Shown here piece by piece: positions 9,610 through 18,311 of a stretch of 64,000 nt of DNA (within the stretch, counting starts at the first letter, position 1; every line of letters starts with the position of its first letter). The position numbers and the translations under genes were made by a program. Origin of the DNA: Agarivorans sp050870875 (GTDB taxonomy: Bacteria; Pseudomonadota; Gammaproteobacteria; Enterobacterales; Celerinatantimonadaceae); NCBI RefSeq assembly GCF_050870875.2, contig NZ_CP194041.2, positions 4,402,001-4,466,000 on the forward strand, in the 5' to 3' direction. Below the pieces are notes generated by a model. The model made no database searches, had not been told where the DNA came from, and saw nothing but the letters and a program-made list of their open reading frames with translations.

Positions 9610-10176
9610 ATGGCAAAGGACTATGTAGGGCGCAGCAAGCCTAAGAAAAAACCCGCGGCTAGATCTAGCCGCGCGGTCAGTCATCAAAAACGCTTCCCCT
9701 TCGCCTTAGCTCTCGCGGTGATCGCAGCGATCGTGGGTTTCTCGGTATTGCTATTTAATATTAAAGGTAGCGCGCCCACGCCAGCTCCCGAGCTCAGCGA
9801 GTTGGTAAACCCACAACCCATCGCAAAGCCAAAGGCCAAAGCAAGTCTGCCAGAGCCACCAAAAGAGCGGAGCTATGTTAAAGAGCTAGAACACAAGCAA
9901 GTAGAAGTTGAGCCGGCCGCCAAACCAAGCCAGCCGGCCATCCCTTACCAAATGCAGTGTGCTTCTTTCCGTAGCCGAGACCGCGCCGAAGAGAGTAAAG
10001 CCTTAATTGCCTTTGCAGGCCTGGAAAGTCAAATTAAGCGCACCGAAGGGGAAAATGGCGCCTGGTATCGCGTGGTGTTGGGCCCCTATCCCACCAAGCG
10101 AGATGCTGAACGAGATCGGCATATATTACAACGCGCCAAAATCAATGGTTGCCAAATTTGGCATTGGAGCTTTTAA
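9610..10176 (+). CDS. ftsN: Cell division protein FtsN (SPOR domain)
   Basis: 188-aa bitopic inner-membrane protein. A basic cytoplasmic tail with KPKKKPAARSSR is followed by one transmembrane helix (about residues 30-50), a proline/lysine-rich periplasmic linker, and a C-terminal SPOR domain (about residues 110-188, YQMQCASFRSRDRAEES to YRVVLGPYPTKRDAERD) that binds denuded septal peptidoglycan. FtsN activates septal synthesis at the divisome. It is shorter than E. coli FtsN (319 aa). The argS-ftsN-hslVU order supports the name over a generic SPOR protein. Confidence 0.88.
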   Translation: MAKDYVGRSKPKKKPAARSSRAVSHQKRFPFALALAVIAAIVGFSVLLFNIKGSAPTPAPELSELVNPQPIAKPKAKASLPEPPKERSYVKELEHKQVEVEPAAKPSQPAIPYQMQCASFRSRDRAEESKALIAFAGLESQIKRTEGENGAWYRVVLGPYPTKRDAERDRHILQRAKINGCQIWHWSF

Positions 10177-10210
10177 GTAGGGAGCTTTTAAGACATCCAA
10201 ACTATATACA

Positions 10211-10233
10211 AGCCAACAGAGATGTTGGCTTTG
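10211..10233 (+). terminator. Stem-loop downstream of ftsN
   Basis: Perfect 7-bp stem AGCCAAC / GTTGGCT with a 6-nt loop, followed by a short T-containing tail, 34 bp after ftsN. Plausible terminator with a weak U-tract. Confidence 0.55.
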
Positions 10234-10491
10234 ATTGATACTAAAGCATATATGAATAAAGACGCCCTTATCCACCAACAGCCATAACCTTTAACCATAA
10301 CGTAAAATCTTGTATAAAGGCCTTAAAGTAGCTAATTATTCAATTACTGCCTGTGCTAAGCGCTTAAAAATATTACTTATTTGACTTATATCCCAACTAT
10401 GTTATAAAAATGTAGCTATTCTAATAAATCAGTTTTGACTAAAAACGGCAAAATAAGACCAAGACCGTGACTCAAATAGGAACGCGATACT

Positions 10492-10794
10492 ATGAACAAC
10501 ACGGAACTACAGCAACTTGAGCGACGAGGCTCAATGCGACTCGATTTGGAAAACGAACCGGTGCAGCTCATTTTGACCAATAACGAAGACGATGAAGCAG
10601 TGATTGAAGCCACTTGTATCGACATCTCTCGCCGTGGCATGTTGATTGTTCATGATAAAGATTTAGCGATTGGCACCAAACTTAAAGTTAAATTTACTGC
10701 GAAACATTCCGCTGAAGCGGAAATGAAAGTAAAGGTAGCGCGTTGTCATCGTAAGAACTTCTCTAGCTATAATATGTTTTTGTTAATACTGTAA
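10492..10794 (+). CDS. PilZ-domain protein
   Basis: 100-aa stand-alone PilZ-like domain. The N-terminal QLERRGSMRLDLENEPVQL has the RxxxR-type motif of c-di-GMP-binding PilZ domains, and TCIDISRRGMLIVHDKDL provides the D/NxSxxG-type motif (DISRRG). It is therefore a likely c-di-GMP receptor or a degenerate adaptor. It has its own 315-bp upstream region, which shows only the ftsN hairpin. It sits between ftsN and a ParA-like gene, an insertion relative to the ftsN-hslV order of E. coli. The output target cannot be read from the sequence. Confidence 0.8.
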   Translation: MNNTELQQLERRGSMRLDLENEPVQLILTNNEDDEAVIEATCIDISRRGMLIVHDKDLAIGTKLKVKFTAKHSAEAEMKVKVARCHRKNFSSYNMFLLIL

Positions 10795-10902
10795 AATTCT
10801 CGTCCAGATAAGCAAACATGTCAGTTTGTCTTATACTTAATAAACTTGTACCACAAAGCCAGTAATTATAATTGGTCGCAAGTTGCAGAAGAGGGATGAA
10901 CC

Positions 10903-11571
10903 ATGTTGATACTTGTTGGTGGGGAAAAGGGTGGTAGTGGTAAAAGTTGCTTAGCACAAAATATTGCCGTTCACCTGAAAACCGAATTTGACGCAAATAT
11001 CTTAATGGTTGATTGCGACCCGCAGCGCACTACCTCCGATTGGATCCAAGCCCGCAACGAAGATGAATCCCTACCAGGGATTAACTGTATTCAACTCTAC
11101 GGAAAAATCCGCAAGGACTTACTCAGCCTAGAAAATGGCTACGATTTTGTGATTGTGGACTGTGGTGGTCAAGACAACTTAGCCATGCGTGCAGCAATGT
11201 CAGTCGCAAAATATGTATTAATTCCACTACGACCCAAACGCCGTGACCTTAAAACTCTTCCGCATATGGAAGACATGCTCAGTACCTGTAAAATGGTCAA
11301 CCCTAAAATGGTCGCTAGTTTTGTAATCACCCAATGCCCATCTCTGCCCAACCAAGCAAATCGGATCCTCGACGCCAAAGAAGTTTGTCGCTCCTTCGGC
11401 TTACACGTGCTCGACTCCGTGACCTTCGCTCGCAATCTCTACGATGATAGTGAAGAAAGTGGCCGTTCGGTGTTAGAGATAGAGCCCGAAGGTAAAGCTG
11501 CCAATGAGATCAAAGCGATAGTGACTGAATTACTCGCCATCCAGCAAGAAGACTCCCATGAGTTTAACTGA
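10903..11571 (+). CDS. ParA/MinD-family ATPase (orphan, chromosomal)
   Basis: 222-aa deviant-Walker ATPase. MLILVGGEKGGSGKSCLAQN is the ParA-type P-loop with signature lysine, VDCDPQRTTSDW is motif A', and FVIVDCGGQ is Walker B-like. This short class lacks an N-terminal helix-turn-helix, like VirC1/ParC-type partitioners that position large complexes. The next gene overlaps it by 14 bp, so the two are translationally coupled. No ParB or parS is visible, arguing against plasmid partition. The PilZ neighbour hints at positioning of a surface or polar structure (inference). Confidence 0.83.
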   Translation: MLILVGGEKGGSGKSCLAQNIAVHLKTEFDANILMVDCDPQRTTSDWIQARNEDESLPGINCIQLYGKIRKDLLSLENGYDFVIVDCGGQDNLAMRAAMSVAKYVLIPLRPKRRDLKTLPHMEDMLSTCKMVNPKMVASFVITQCPSLPNQANRILDAKEVCRSFGLHVLDSVTFARNLYDDSEESGRSVLEIEPEGKAANEIKAIVTELLAIQQEDSHEFN

Positions 11572-11881
11572 TTTAAAAAAGCAACCGCATCGCCGCCGCC
11601 AAGCCAAAAAGATAAGCGTCGAACAATTCATCGATGATGCCGAAAACTATGCACTAGGAAAACCGAGCCTCAATCCAAAAAAGGCTCCCGCCGACAAGCC
11701 TAGCACCACCTTTCGGCACTGTACTTTCACCTTTGATGCCTCCGCAATAAACCAGTTACAATACGCTTCTCAGCAGCATCAACTGGCAAAATCCAAATTA
11801 TTACGGGTACTATTGAGTCACTTCACATCACTCAACGATGAACAACAGCAACAGTTGTTGAAATTATTTAATCACAACTAA
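11558..11881 (+). CDS. Small basic partner of the ParA-like ATPase
   Basis: 107 aa, overlapping the ParA-like gene by 14 bp. The N-terminus is basic (KKQPHRRRQAKK) followed by EQFIDDAENYALGK. The C-terminal half (FTFDASAINQLQYASQQHQLAKSKLLRVLL) resembles a ribbon-helix-helix or short helical DNA/protein-binding module. Small basic proteins of this kind commonly follow solitary ParA ATPases and stimulate or anchor them. The function is inferred only from coupling. No known family is recognised with certainty. Confidence 0.7.
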   Translation: MSLTDLKKQPHRRRQAKKISVEQFIDDAENYALGKPSLNPKKAPADKPSTTFRHCTFTFDASAINQLQYASQQHQLAKSKLLRVLLSHFTSLNDEQQQQLLKLFNHN

Positions 11882-11905
11882 AGCACCACAGTTTTTGGCT
11901 TATAC

Positions 11906-11934
11906 CTTGAAAAATTATCGACGCCCCCCCACTT
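11906..11934 (+). promoter_or_regulatory. Sigma-32 (heat-shock) type promoter of hslVU
   Basis: CTTGAAA at 11906-11912, a 14-nt spacer, then CCCCACTT at 11927-11934. This is close to the sigma-32 consensus CTTGAAA-N13-17-CCCCATNT. It lies 56 bp before the hslV start, and hslVU is a classic heat-shock operon. Confidence 0.75.
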
Positions 11935-11989
11935 CATTGAGATAGCCAAGTTAACTCTTATGGTTAGCTGTATAAACTGAGGAAATATC

Positions 11990-12520
11990 GTGACTACTAT
12001 CGTCTCCGTACGCCGCAACGGCAAAGTGATCATTGCTGGCGATGGCCAAGTTTCCCTTGGCAATACCGTGATGAAAGGCAACGCAAAGAAGGTTCGCCGC
12101 CTTTATCACGGTCAAGTGTTGGCCGGATTTGCTGGCGGCACTGCCGATGCATTTACCCTATTTGAACGTTTCGAAGCAAAACTAGAAATGCATCAAGGTC
12201 ACCTTACCAAGGCAGCTGTAGAGCTGGCCAAAGATTGGCGAACCGATCGCATGCTACGTAAACTAGAAGCCCTACTGGCAGTCGCAGACAGCGAAGCATC
12301 ATTAATCATTACTGGTAACGGTGACGTGGTTCAACCTGAGCACGACTTAATCGCCATCGGTTCTGGAGGGCCTTTTGCTCAGTCTGCGGCTCTCGCCCTA
12401 TTACAAAACACCGATTTAGGCGCACGTCAAATTGCTGAAAAAAGCCTGAGCATTGCCGGTGACATTTGTGTGTTTACCAACCAGTACCATACTATTGAAG
12501 AATTAGACGCGAAAGCTTAA
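11990..12520 (+). CDS. hslV: ATP-dependent protease proteolytic subunit HslV
   Basis: Peptidase of the HslVU (ClpYQ) protease, 176 aa. The GTG start at 11990 gives MTTIVSVRRNGKVIIAGDGQV; removal of Met exposes the catalytic N-terminal threonine. GNTVMKGNAKKVRRL and the GSGGPFAQSAALAL segment are family hallmarks. It is followed 19 bp later by hslU and preceded by a sigma-32-like promoter. Confidence 0.97.
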   Translation: MTTIVSVRRNGKVIIAGDGQVSLGNTVMKGNAKKVRRLYHGQVLAGFAGGTADAFTLFERFEAKLEMHQGHLTKAAVELAKDWRTDRMLRKLEALLAVADSEASLIITGNGDVVQPEHDLIAIGSGGPFAQSAALALLQNTDLGARQIAEKSLSIAGDICVFTNQYHTIEELDAKA

Positions 12521-12539
12521 AGCTTTGCAGGAAAAAATT

Positions 12540-13871
12540 ATGTCTGAAATGACCCCCAGAGAAATTGTCTCCGAATTAGATAACCACATCATCGGCCAAT
12601 CTGAAGCCAAACGCGCAGTGGCGATTGCCTTACGCAACCGCTGGCGCAGAATGCAACTCAATGATGAATTGCGCCATGAAGTTACGCCTAAAAATATCTT
12701 AATGATAGGCCCAACAGGCGTCGGTAAAACCGAAATTGCACGGCGCTTGGCGAAACTAGCGCACGCCCCATTCATTAAAGTAGAAGCTACAAAATTCACC
12801 GAGGTCGGTTATGTTGGAAAAGAAGTTGAGACGATTATTCGCGATCTCGCCGATGTTGCCTTCAAAATGACCCGCGAGCAAGAAACCGAAAAATTTCGTT
12901 TTCGAGCCGAAGACCAAGCAGAAGATCGGATCCTCGATGCTCTACTGCCCCCAGCAAAAGACAGCTTTGGTCATGATGAGAAGAAAGAAGACAACTCGAC
13001 TCGCCAGGCTTTTCGTAAAAAACTGCGTGAAGGCCAACTTGACGACAAAGAAATTGAAATTGATGTGGCTCAGCCACAGATAGGTGTCGAAATCATGGCC
13101 CCTCCGGGCATGGAAGAGATGACCAATCAATTACAAGGTATGTTTCAAAACCTATCTGGCAGCAAAGATAGCAAGAAACGTAAACTCAAAATTAAAGAAG
13201 CTTTCAAATTATTGGTGGAAGAAGAAGCCGCTAAAATGGTCAACCCAGAAGAGCTCAAAGAAAAAGCCCTGTACGCGGTTGAAAACCAAGGCATCGTATT
13301 CTTAGATGAAATCGATAAAATTTGTAAACGCGGCGATGTTTCAGGCCCAGATGTAAGCCGAGAAGGTGTGCAACGCGACTTACTACCACTGGTTGAAGGC
13401 TCAACTGTAAGCACCAAACATGGCATGGTAAAAACCGACCACATCCTGTTTATTGCATCCGGCGCTTTTCAGGTCGCGAAACCTTCCGATCTGATCCCTG
13501 AATTACAAGGGCGTTTGCCGATCCGTGTTAGTCTGAATGCACTCAGTGCAGATGATTTTGAGCGGATCCTCACCGAACCTAATGCTTCATTAACCGAACA
13601 ATACAAGGCGCTAATGGCCACCGAAGGCCTAGACGTTGAGTTCACCAAAGAAGGGATCCGTCGGATTGCCGATGCGGCATGGCAAGTGAATGAACGCACC
13701 GAGAATATTGGCGCTCGTCGGCTACACACGGTGATGGAAAAATTAATGGAAGAATTAAGCTTTGTGGCCTCTGATAATTCAGGTCAGAAAGAGATCATCG
13801 ACGCCGATTACGTCAATAAATCTTTAGACGAATTAGTCGCCGACGAAGATTTAAGTCGTTTCATTTTATAA
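12540..13871 (+). CDS. hslU: ATP-dependent protease ATPase subunit HslU
   Basis: AAA+ unfoldase of the HslVU protease. The ATG at 12540 (MSEMTPREIVSELDNHIIGQ) follows a CAGGAAA ribosome binding site and yields 443 aa, exactly the E. coli length; the TTG at 12525 is rejected. Walker A is GPTGVGKTEIARRLA, Walker B is VFLDEIDKI, and the intermediate I-domain lies at about residues 110-235. It is the second gene of the hslVU operon. Confidence 0.97.
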   Translation: MSEMTPREIVSELDNHIIGQSEAKRAVAIALRNRWRRMQLNDELRHEVTPKNILMIGPTGVGKTEIARRLAKLAHAPFIKVEATKFTEVGYVGKEVETIIRDLADVAFKMTREQETEKFRFRAEDQAEDRILDALLPPAKDSFGHDEKKEDNSTRQAFRKKLREGQLDDKEIEIDVAQPQIGVEIMAPPGMEEMTNQLQGMFQNLSGSKDSKKRKLKIKEAFKLLVEEEAAKMVNPEELKEKALYAVENQGIVFLDEIDKICKRGDVSGPDVSREGVQRDLLPLVEGSTVSTKHGMVKTDHILFIASGAFQVAKPSDLIPELQGRLPIRVSLNALSADDFERILTEPNASLTEQYKALMATEGLDVEFTKEGIRRIADAAWQVNERTENIGARRLHTVMEKLMEELSFVASDNSGQKEIIDADYVNKSLDELVADEDLSRFIL

Positions 13872-13878
13872 ATACCTC

Positions 13879-13905
13879 GCAGAGTTATCAATTTGATGAC
13901 TCTGC
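13879..13905 (+). terminator. Stem-loop downstream of hslU
   Basis: GCAGAGTTATCA / TGATGACTCTGC pair around an ATT loop with one internal mismatch, 8 bp after hslU. There is no strong U-tract, so it may be a terminator or an mRNA-stabilising hairpin. Confidence 0.5.
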
Positions 13906-14044
13906 TAATCCCCTTTAAGCCCCGTAATGCGGTCTGCAGCCGGGTTATTTTGCTTTTCTAGCTTAGTTATTATTTCTTAATTGAAAACCGCGACTTAGTG
14001 TTTATACTGGTAGCGATAACTCGGGCCAATTTAGGATCCAGACC

Positions 14045-14533
14045 ATGGAATATAATACCTCTGAACTTTGTGACCTATACGCAGATACGGTTGATGTCGT
14101 CGAACCCATGTTTGCCAGTTATGGTGGCAGAAACTCTTTTGGGGGAGAAATTACCACCATCAAATGTTTTGAAAATTCGGGCTTAATTGCTCAGGTCGTT
14201 CAGGAGCCTGGCACCGGTAGGGTATTATTGATAGACGGCGGCGGCTCATTGCGACGCGCCTTACTCGATGTAACCATCGCCGAAGCTGCAGCCGAAAATG
14301 AATGGGATGGCATTATTGTTTACGGTTGTGTTCGAGATGTGGACGCGCTTGAAGATTTAGATATAGGGATCCAGGCACTGGCTTCCATTCCTGTTGGTGC
14401 TGACGCCGAAGACGAAACTGGTGATGTGAATATTCCGGTCAATTTTGGTGGCGTCACTTTTTTACCGGAAGATCATATTTATGCCGACACCACTGGCGTG
14501 ATTTTATCGCCTGAACCACTCGATATCGAATAA
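14045..14533 (+). CDS. rraA: Ribonuclease E activity regulator RraA
   Basis: 162 aa. NTSELCDLYADTVDVVEPMF and the GGRNSFGGEI / DGGGSLRRALLD segments are typical of RraA, a trimeric inhibitor of RNase E. It keeps the hslVU-(menA)-rraA-zapB gene order of enterobacteria, but menA is absent here. It is convergent with zapB, 19 bp between stops. The start at ATG 14045 agrees with the family. Confidence 0.95.
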   Translation: MEYNTSELCDLYADTVDVVEPMFASYGGRNSFGGEITTIKCFENSGLIAQVVQEPGTGRVLLIDGGGSLRRALLDVTIAEAAAENEWDGIIVYGCVRDVDALEDLDIGIQALASIPVGADAEDETGDVNIPVNFGGVTFLPEDHIYADTTGVILSPEPLDIE

Positions 14534-14552
14534 GGTCCAAGCGAATTTAAGC

Positions 14553-14762
14553 TTACTCGGCTTGAACGTCTTCGATACGCCCTAACAAGGCAGTAAGGCG
14601 TTCTTGCCAAGCTTGTTGTTCTTGTAACAGATGACTATTCTCATCACTCAGCTTACTATTTTGTTCTTTGAGTTCTTCAATTTCCATACGTAGTAATTCA
14701 ATACTATCGACTGCAATTTGAACCTTTGCTTCTAATTTTTCCAATACGTCAAAAGACATCAA
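14553..14762 (-). CDS. zapB: Cell division protein ZapB
   Basis: 69-aa, almost entirely coiled coil (VLEKLEAKVQIAVDSIELL, then EELKEQNSKLSDENSHLLQE). ZapB organises the Z ring through ZapA. Size, coiled-coil register and the rraA neighbour match the E. coli locus. Confidence 0.92.
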   Translation of the reverse strand: MMSFDVLEKLEAKVQIAVDSIELLRMEIEELKEQNSKLSDENSHLLQEQQAWQERLTALLGRIEDVQAE

Positions 14763-14949
14763 CCTACTCCCGTTAATCTGTTGTTAACCTCACTCTAGAT
14801 ATTCTATCTAAAGTCAGTCCTCATGGATAAATGAACCCTAATCGTGTTCACATATTGATAAAGACTTACTTTAAAGCAGCATACTCTTGTCATCTATGCC
14901 CAACAAGGGTAGAACTCTATTTACCTAACTAGTTGTCGAATTTATAAAC

Positions 14950-15168
14950 ATGAAATTAAAGAAAGGTCGATACCGACATTACAAAGGTCCGGAATACCAA
15001 GTGATCGATACCGTGACCCATTCTGAAACCGAAGAACAGTTGGTACTTTACCGACCTTTATACGGAGAAGGTAAACTGTGGGTTCGGCCCTATCATATGT
15101 TTGTTGAAGAGGTCGTTGTGGACGGCCAAACAATGCCGCGCTTCGCTTATATCGCCGCCACCGACTAA
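14950..15168 (+). CDS. DUF1653 family protein
   Basis: 72 aa. The pattern GRYRHYKGPEYQVIDTVTHSETEE with LVLYRPLYGEGKLWVRPYHMF is diagnostic of the small DUF1653 family, compact beta proteins of unknown function. It is convergent with cysE (stops 1 bp apart). No pathway can be inferred. Confidence 0.88.
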   Translation: MKLKKGRYRHYKGPEYQVIDTVTHSETEEQLVLYRPLYGEGKLWVRPYHMFVEEVVVDGQTMPRFAYIAATD

Positions 15169-15169
15169 A

Positions 15170-15976
15170 TTAGATATTTTGCCCCATATCAATGGCTGGC
15201 ATCTCACAACCGGGTCTGCCCACCACCTTTGCTGGTACGCCAGCAACCGTGGTATGCGCAGGCACATCCTCGAGAACGACACTACCCGCCCCCACTTTTG
15301 CGCCGCGTCCCACTTCAATATTGCCAAGGATCTTTGCACCCGCACCAATCAATACCCCTTGACGAACTTTTGGATGTCGATCGCCTCGGTCTTTCCCGGT
15401 TCCCCCTAAAGTCACCGATTGTAAGATTGATACATCATCTTCAATCACTGCGGTTTCACCCACCACGATGCCAGTGGCATGGTCAAACATGATCCCTTTA
15501 CCGATGGTGGCCGCCGGATGAACATCCACAGCAAACACCGCCGAGATTTGGTTTTGCATATAACGCGCTAGTGCCAAGCGTCCACGATGCCACAACCAAT
15601 TTGCCACACGGTAGCCCTGTAAGGCATGGAAACCTTTCAGATATAACAAGGGGATCGCGTAGTATTTTACTGCCGGGTCACGATCTTTCACTGCCACAAT
15701 GTCAGCCGCCACTGCTTCCAAAATATTTGGATCAGCCAATAAAGCTTCTTCAATAAATTCACGCAACAAAATCGCCTGTACCGTTGAGCTATCCAACTTA
15801 CTTGCTAATTGGAAGCTCAAGGCCGAGGCCAGCGTATGGTGATTCAAAATCGTCGAATAGAAGAAGCTGGATAACATCGGCTCATCTTCAGCCATTCGGT
15901 GCGCTTCATCACGAATTTGCAACCAAACGGTTTCGGCTAACGTTTGTTTAATTTGATAGTCCCTTAGCTTTGCCAC
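15170..15976 (-). CDS. cysE: Serine O-acetyltransferase
   Basis: 268 aa. Makes O-acetylserine from serine and acetyl-CoA, the committed step of cysteine synthesis. An N-terminal helical domain (about residues 1-140, with DPAVKYYAIPLLYLKGFHALQ) is followed by a left-handed hexapeptide beta helix (FAVDVHPAATIGKGIMFDHA, then SVTLGGTGKDRGDRHPKV). The length equals the enteric enzyme (273 aa) rather than the short IscR-linked paralogue. It lies 10 bp downstream of fieF on the same strand. Confidence 0.95.
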   Translation of the reverse strand: MAKLRDYQIKQTLAETVWLQIRDEAHRMAEDEPMLSSFFYSTILNHHTLASALSFQLASKLDSSTVQAILLREFIEEALLADPNILEAVAADIVAVKDRDPAVKYYAIPLLYLKGFHALQGYRVANWLWHRGRLALARYMQNQISAVFAVDVHPAATIGKGIMFDHATGIVVGETAVIEDDVSILQSVTLGGTGKDRGDRHPKVRQGVLIGAGAKILGNIEVGRGAKVGAGSVVLEDVPAHTTVAGVPAKVVGRPGCEMPAIDMGQNI

Positions 15977-15986
15977 TTACTTCACC

Positions 15987-16889
15987 TTACAAAAACTGTT
16001 GTTTCTTTTCTTCTGGCACCACCGACTGGGGATCCTGATGGATCAAGATATCGGCTTCTGGCCACTGCGCTAACAATGCCGCCTCTACCTTATCGGCAAT
16101 ATCATGAGCTTGGTAAAGGGTGAGTTTATCATCTAGTTCCAGATGGAGTTGAATAAATTTAGTCTGACCCGACTGGCGAGTTCTAACATCATGTACTCCC
16201 AACACGCCAGCAAGCTTCAAAGCAATTTGATAAACCTGAACTTGGAAAGCCCGAGGAAGCTCTCTATCCAATAAATTTTGTACCGCATCTTTACCAATTC
16301 CAAAAGCACCATAGCAAATATATAGGGCGATCAACACTGCAAACAATCCATCGGCCCAATACCATCCATATTGACTAAGAAATAAGGCCACAAGCACTGC
16401 CACATTCATAAAAACATCCATCGCGTAATGCATCGAATCGGCTTTAATTAAACTGTTGTTAGTTTTCTTAACGACATATTTTTGGAAAAGCACTAAGGCA
16501 ATTGTAATCAACGTAGAAACGATCATGACCCAAATACCTAACTGACTGTGCTGTAAAGCTTGCGGGCGCATTAACTCGGTCGTACCGCTATATAGCAACA
16601 TGAAAGCCGAACCCACAATGAAGGCAGCTTGCACGATACTCGCGAGATGTTCAGCCTTTCCATGACCAAAACGGTGCTCTTTATCGGGGGGTTGTAGTGC
16701 GTAACGCACCGCCAATAAATTAACCAAGGACATGCCAATGTCCATGAGTGAATCAATCAACGACGCCAAAATACTAATTGCGCCAGTATATAAATAGGCA
16801 CCACTTTTTATCAGTAATAAAAACAAAGCTACACAGCTTGCAAGCTGTGTAGCGCGGGTCACTAAACGCTGGTAATTTTGTTTTTCCAC
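15987..16889 (-). CDS. fieF: Cation-diffusion-facilitator transporter (FieF-type)
   Basis: 300 aa, six transmembrane helices and a C-terminal cytoplasmic ferredoxin-like domain. The metal-site pattern in helix II (SLIDSLMDIGMSL) and helix V (DSMHYAMDVFMNV) gives the DxxxD/HxxxD tetrad of FieF (YiiP), a Zn/Fe(II)-proton antiporter. RFGHGKAEHLAS is the loop signature. It lies immediately downstream of cpxP on the same strand, as in E. coli cpxP-fieF. Confidence 0.93.
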   Translation of the reverse strand: MEKQNYQRLVTRATQLASCVALFLLLIKSGAYLYTGAISILASLIDSLMDIGMSLVNLLAVRYALQPPDKEHRFGHGKAEHLASIVQAAFIVGSAFMLLYSGTTELMRPQALQHSQLGIWVMIVSTLITIALVLFQKYVVKKTNNSLIKADSMHYAMDVFMNVAVLVALFLSQYGWYWADGLFAVLIALYICYGAFGIGKDAVQNLLDRELPRAFQVQVYQIALKLAGVLGVHDVRTRQSGQTKFIQLHLELDDKLTLYQAHDIADKVEAALLAQWPEADILIHQDPQSVVPEEKKQQFL

Positions 16890-16935
16890 TTTACAAATTC
16901 ACGGGAAAGTTTTGTAAAGTATAGAAGCTGCTCCC

Positions 16936-17463
16936 TTAAGTGCTAGCTTTAGCGTTTTTGTGTTGCTTTTCACCTTGTTGGTAATTTTGGTGTTTACCAT
17001 CTTTTTTCATTTGCCCGCGTTTTTCCATACGCTGTTCTGTTAACTGCTGGAACTTCTGTTGTTGTTCCGGAGTCAGTATTTGGTATATCGCATTCTGCGA
17101 ACGCATCATATGTAAAGCGCGTTGTTGATGCTTCTCTTGCTCTTTTTTAAGTAAGTTTTTGGCTGCGTTTTCATCAAAAGTTGCCGAAGTCACAATCGCC
17201 ATATGTTGCTGATGCATCATGTTACGCTGAGCTCGCTCACCATCTCGCTGCTTTGTCTCGCCGCTTGGCTTATTGGCCTGCATAATTTCTTTAACTTGTG
17301 CTTTCTGCGCAGCAGTTAAATCAAGTTCGCGCATTAAATGCATTCGCGGATGGCCATCTCTATCACGCATACCTTCACCATCGTGTCGATTGCCATTGGC
17401 AGCAAAAGCAGCAGGGGCAAGAATCAGGGTTCCAAGTAAGGTAGTCACAAGTAGCTTTTTCAT
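16936..17463 (-). CDS. cpxP: Periplasmic CpxP/Spy-family chaperone
   Basis: 175 aa when started at MKKLLVTTLLGTLILAPAAFA, a Sec signal peptide preceded by GAGGA; the longer ATG at 17526 has no such support. It carries two LTxxQ repeats (LTAAQ and LTPEQ) typical of CpxP/Spy and a His/Lys/Gln-rich tail. CpxP dampens CpxA signalling and binds misfolded periplasmic proteins. It is divergent from cpxRA over a CpxR box, so it is almost certainly Cpx-induced. Confidence 0.9.
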   Translation of the reverse strand: MKKLLVTTLLGTLILAPAAFAANGNRHDGEGMRDRDGHPRMHLMRELDLTAAQKAQVKEIMQANKPSGETKQRDGERAQRNMMHQQHMAIVTSATFDENAAKNLLKKEQEKHQQRALHMMRSQNAIYQILTPEQQQKFQQLTEQRMEKRGQMKKDGKHQNYQQGEKQHKNAKAST

Positions 17464-17532
17464 TTTTAAATCCTCGTATGTTTCAGACATTTTCAGTATA
17501 TAGCGGCCAATGCAAACTAATGGCAAGGAAGT

Positions 17533-17547
17533 GTAAAGCTATGTAAA
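17533..17547. promoter_or_regulatory. CpxR binding box
   Basis: Perfect consensus GTAAA-GCTAT-GTAAA (GTAAA N5 GTAAA) in the cpxP-cpxR divergent region, 70 bp from the cpxP start and 75 bp from cpxR. It predicts Cpx-driven expression of cpxP and autoregulation of cpxRA. Confidence 0.88.
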
Positions 17548-17622
17548 TGAGCCTATGATAGATCCGCAAAGCCAAGGAATTTTTGTACACTTTAGCTATC
17601 AATGATCACCTAGGAATCAACT

Positions 17623-18309
17623 GTGAAGCTGCTTTTAATTGATGACGACAAAGAACTCACCGAATTACTCGGCGAATTATTGGCCTTAGAAGGATTTGAC
17701 TGTGAAGTATGCAACGATGGTCTGAGCGGCTTAAAGCAACTGCAACAAACAAGTTATGATTTAGTACTACTAGATGTGATGATGCCCGGGAAAAATGGCT
17801 TCGAAGTTTTAAAAGAACTTCGCAAAGACAGCCAGCAGCCGGTATTAATGCTCACCGCTAAAGGCGATGAAATCGACCGAGTCCTTGGCTTAGAGCTTGG
17901 CGCCGACGACTATCTAGCCAAGCCATTTAGTGAACGGGAATTATTAGCAAGGATCCGAGCCATCTTGCGCCGCACCCAAAACGCACCCAGCTCTGAAGCA
18001 CATGGCGATTTAATTTGCCATCAAGACTTAACACTGTCGGTCGCCAAACAACAGGCGCATTGTGAAGATGTTGAACTAGACCTCACCAGCACTGAATTAC
18101 TGTTGTTGCAGCAACTGCTGGAGCATCCAGGCCAACTATTAGATAAGAATAAGCTGAATCAAACCGTATTAGGTAAACGGCTGCAGGCCTTCGACCGCAG
18201 CTTAGATATGCACATCAGCAATCTAAGAAAAAAAATCCCACCAAGAAAAGACCAACTCCCAAGAATAAAAACCGTACGTGGTAAAGGTTACATGTGGTTG
18301 GAGTGGTAA
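17623..18309 (+). CDS. cpxR: Response regulator CpxR
   Basis: 228 aa, OmpR class. The receiver has acidic residues in LLIDDDKELTELL, the phospho-acceptor Asp in LVLLDVMMPG and Lys in KPFSEREL. A C-terminal winged helix binds DNA (SLDMHISNLRKKI, then IKTVRGKGYMW). It starts at GTG 17623. Its sensor cpxA begins 2 bp after its stop. It controls envelope-stress genes. Confidence 0.95.
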   Translation: MKLLLIDDDKELTELLGELLALEGFDCEVCNDGLSGLKQLQQTSYDLVLLDVMMPGKNGFEVLKELRKDSQQPVLMLTAKGDEIDRVLGLELGADDYLAKPFSERELLARIRAILRRTQNAPSSEAHGDLICHQDLTLSVAKQQAHCEDVELDLTSTELLLLQQLLEHPGQLLDKNKLNQTVLGKRLQAFDRSLDMHISNLRKKIPPRKDQLPRIKTVRGKGYMWLEW

Positions 18310-18311
18310 AC

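Noticed and set aside
10903..11881. Integrated plasmid partition locus
   Set aside because: No ParB, parS-like repeats or replication gene near the ParA-like ATPase; core genes flank it closely.
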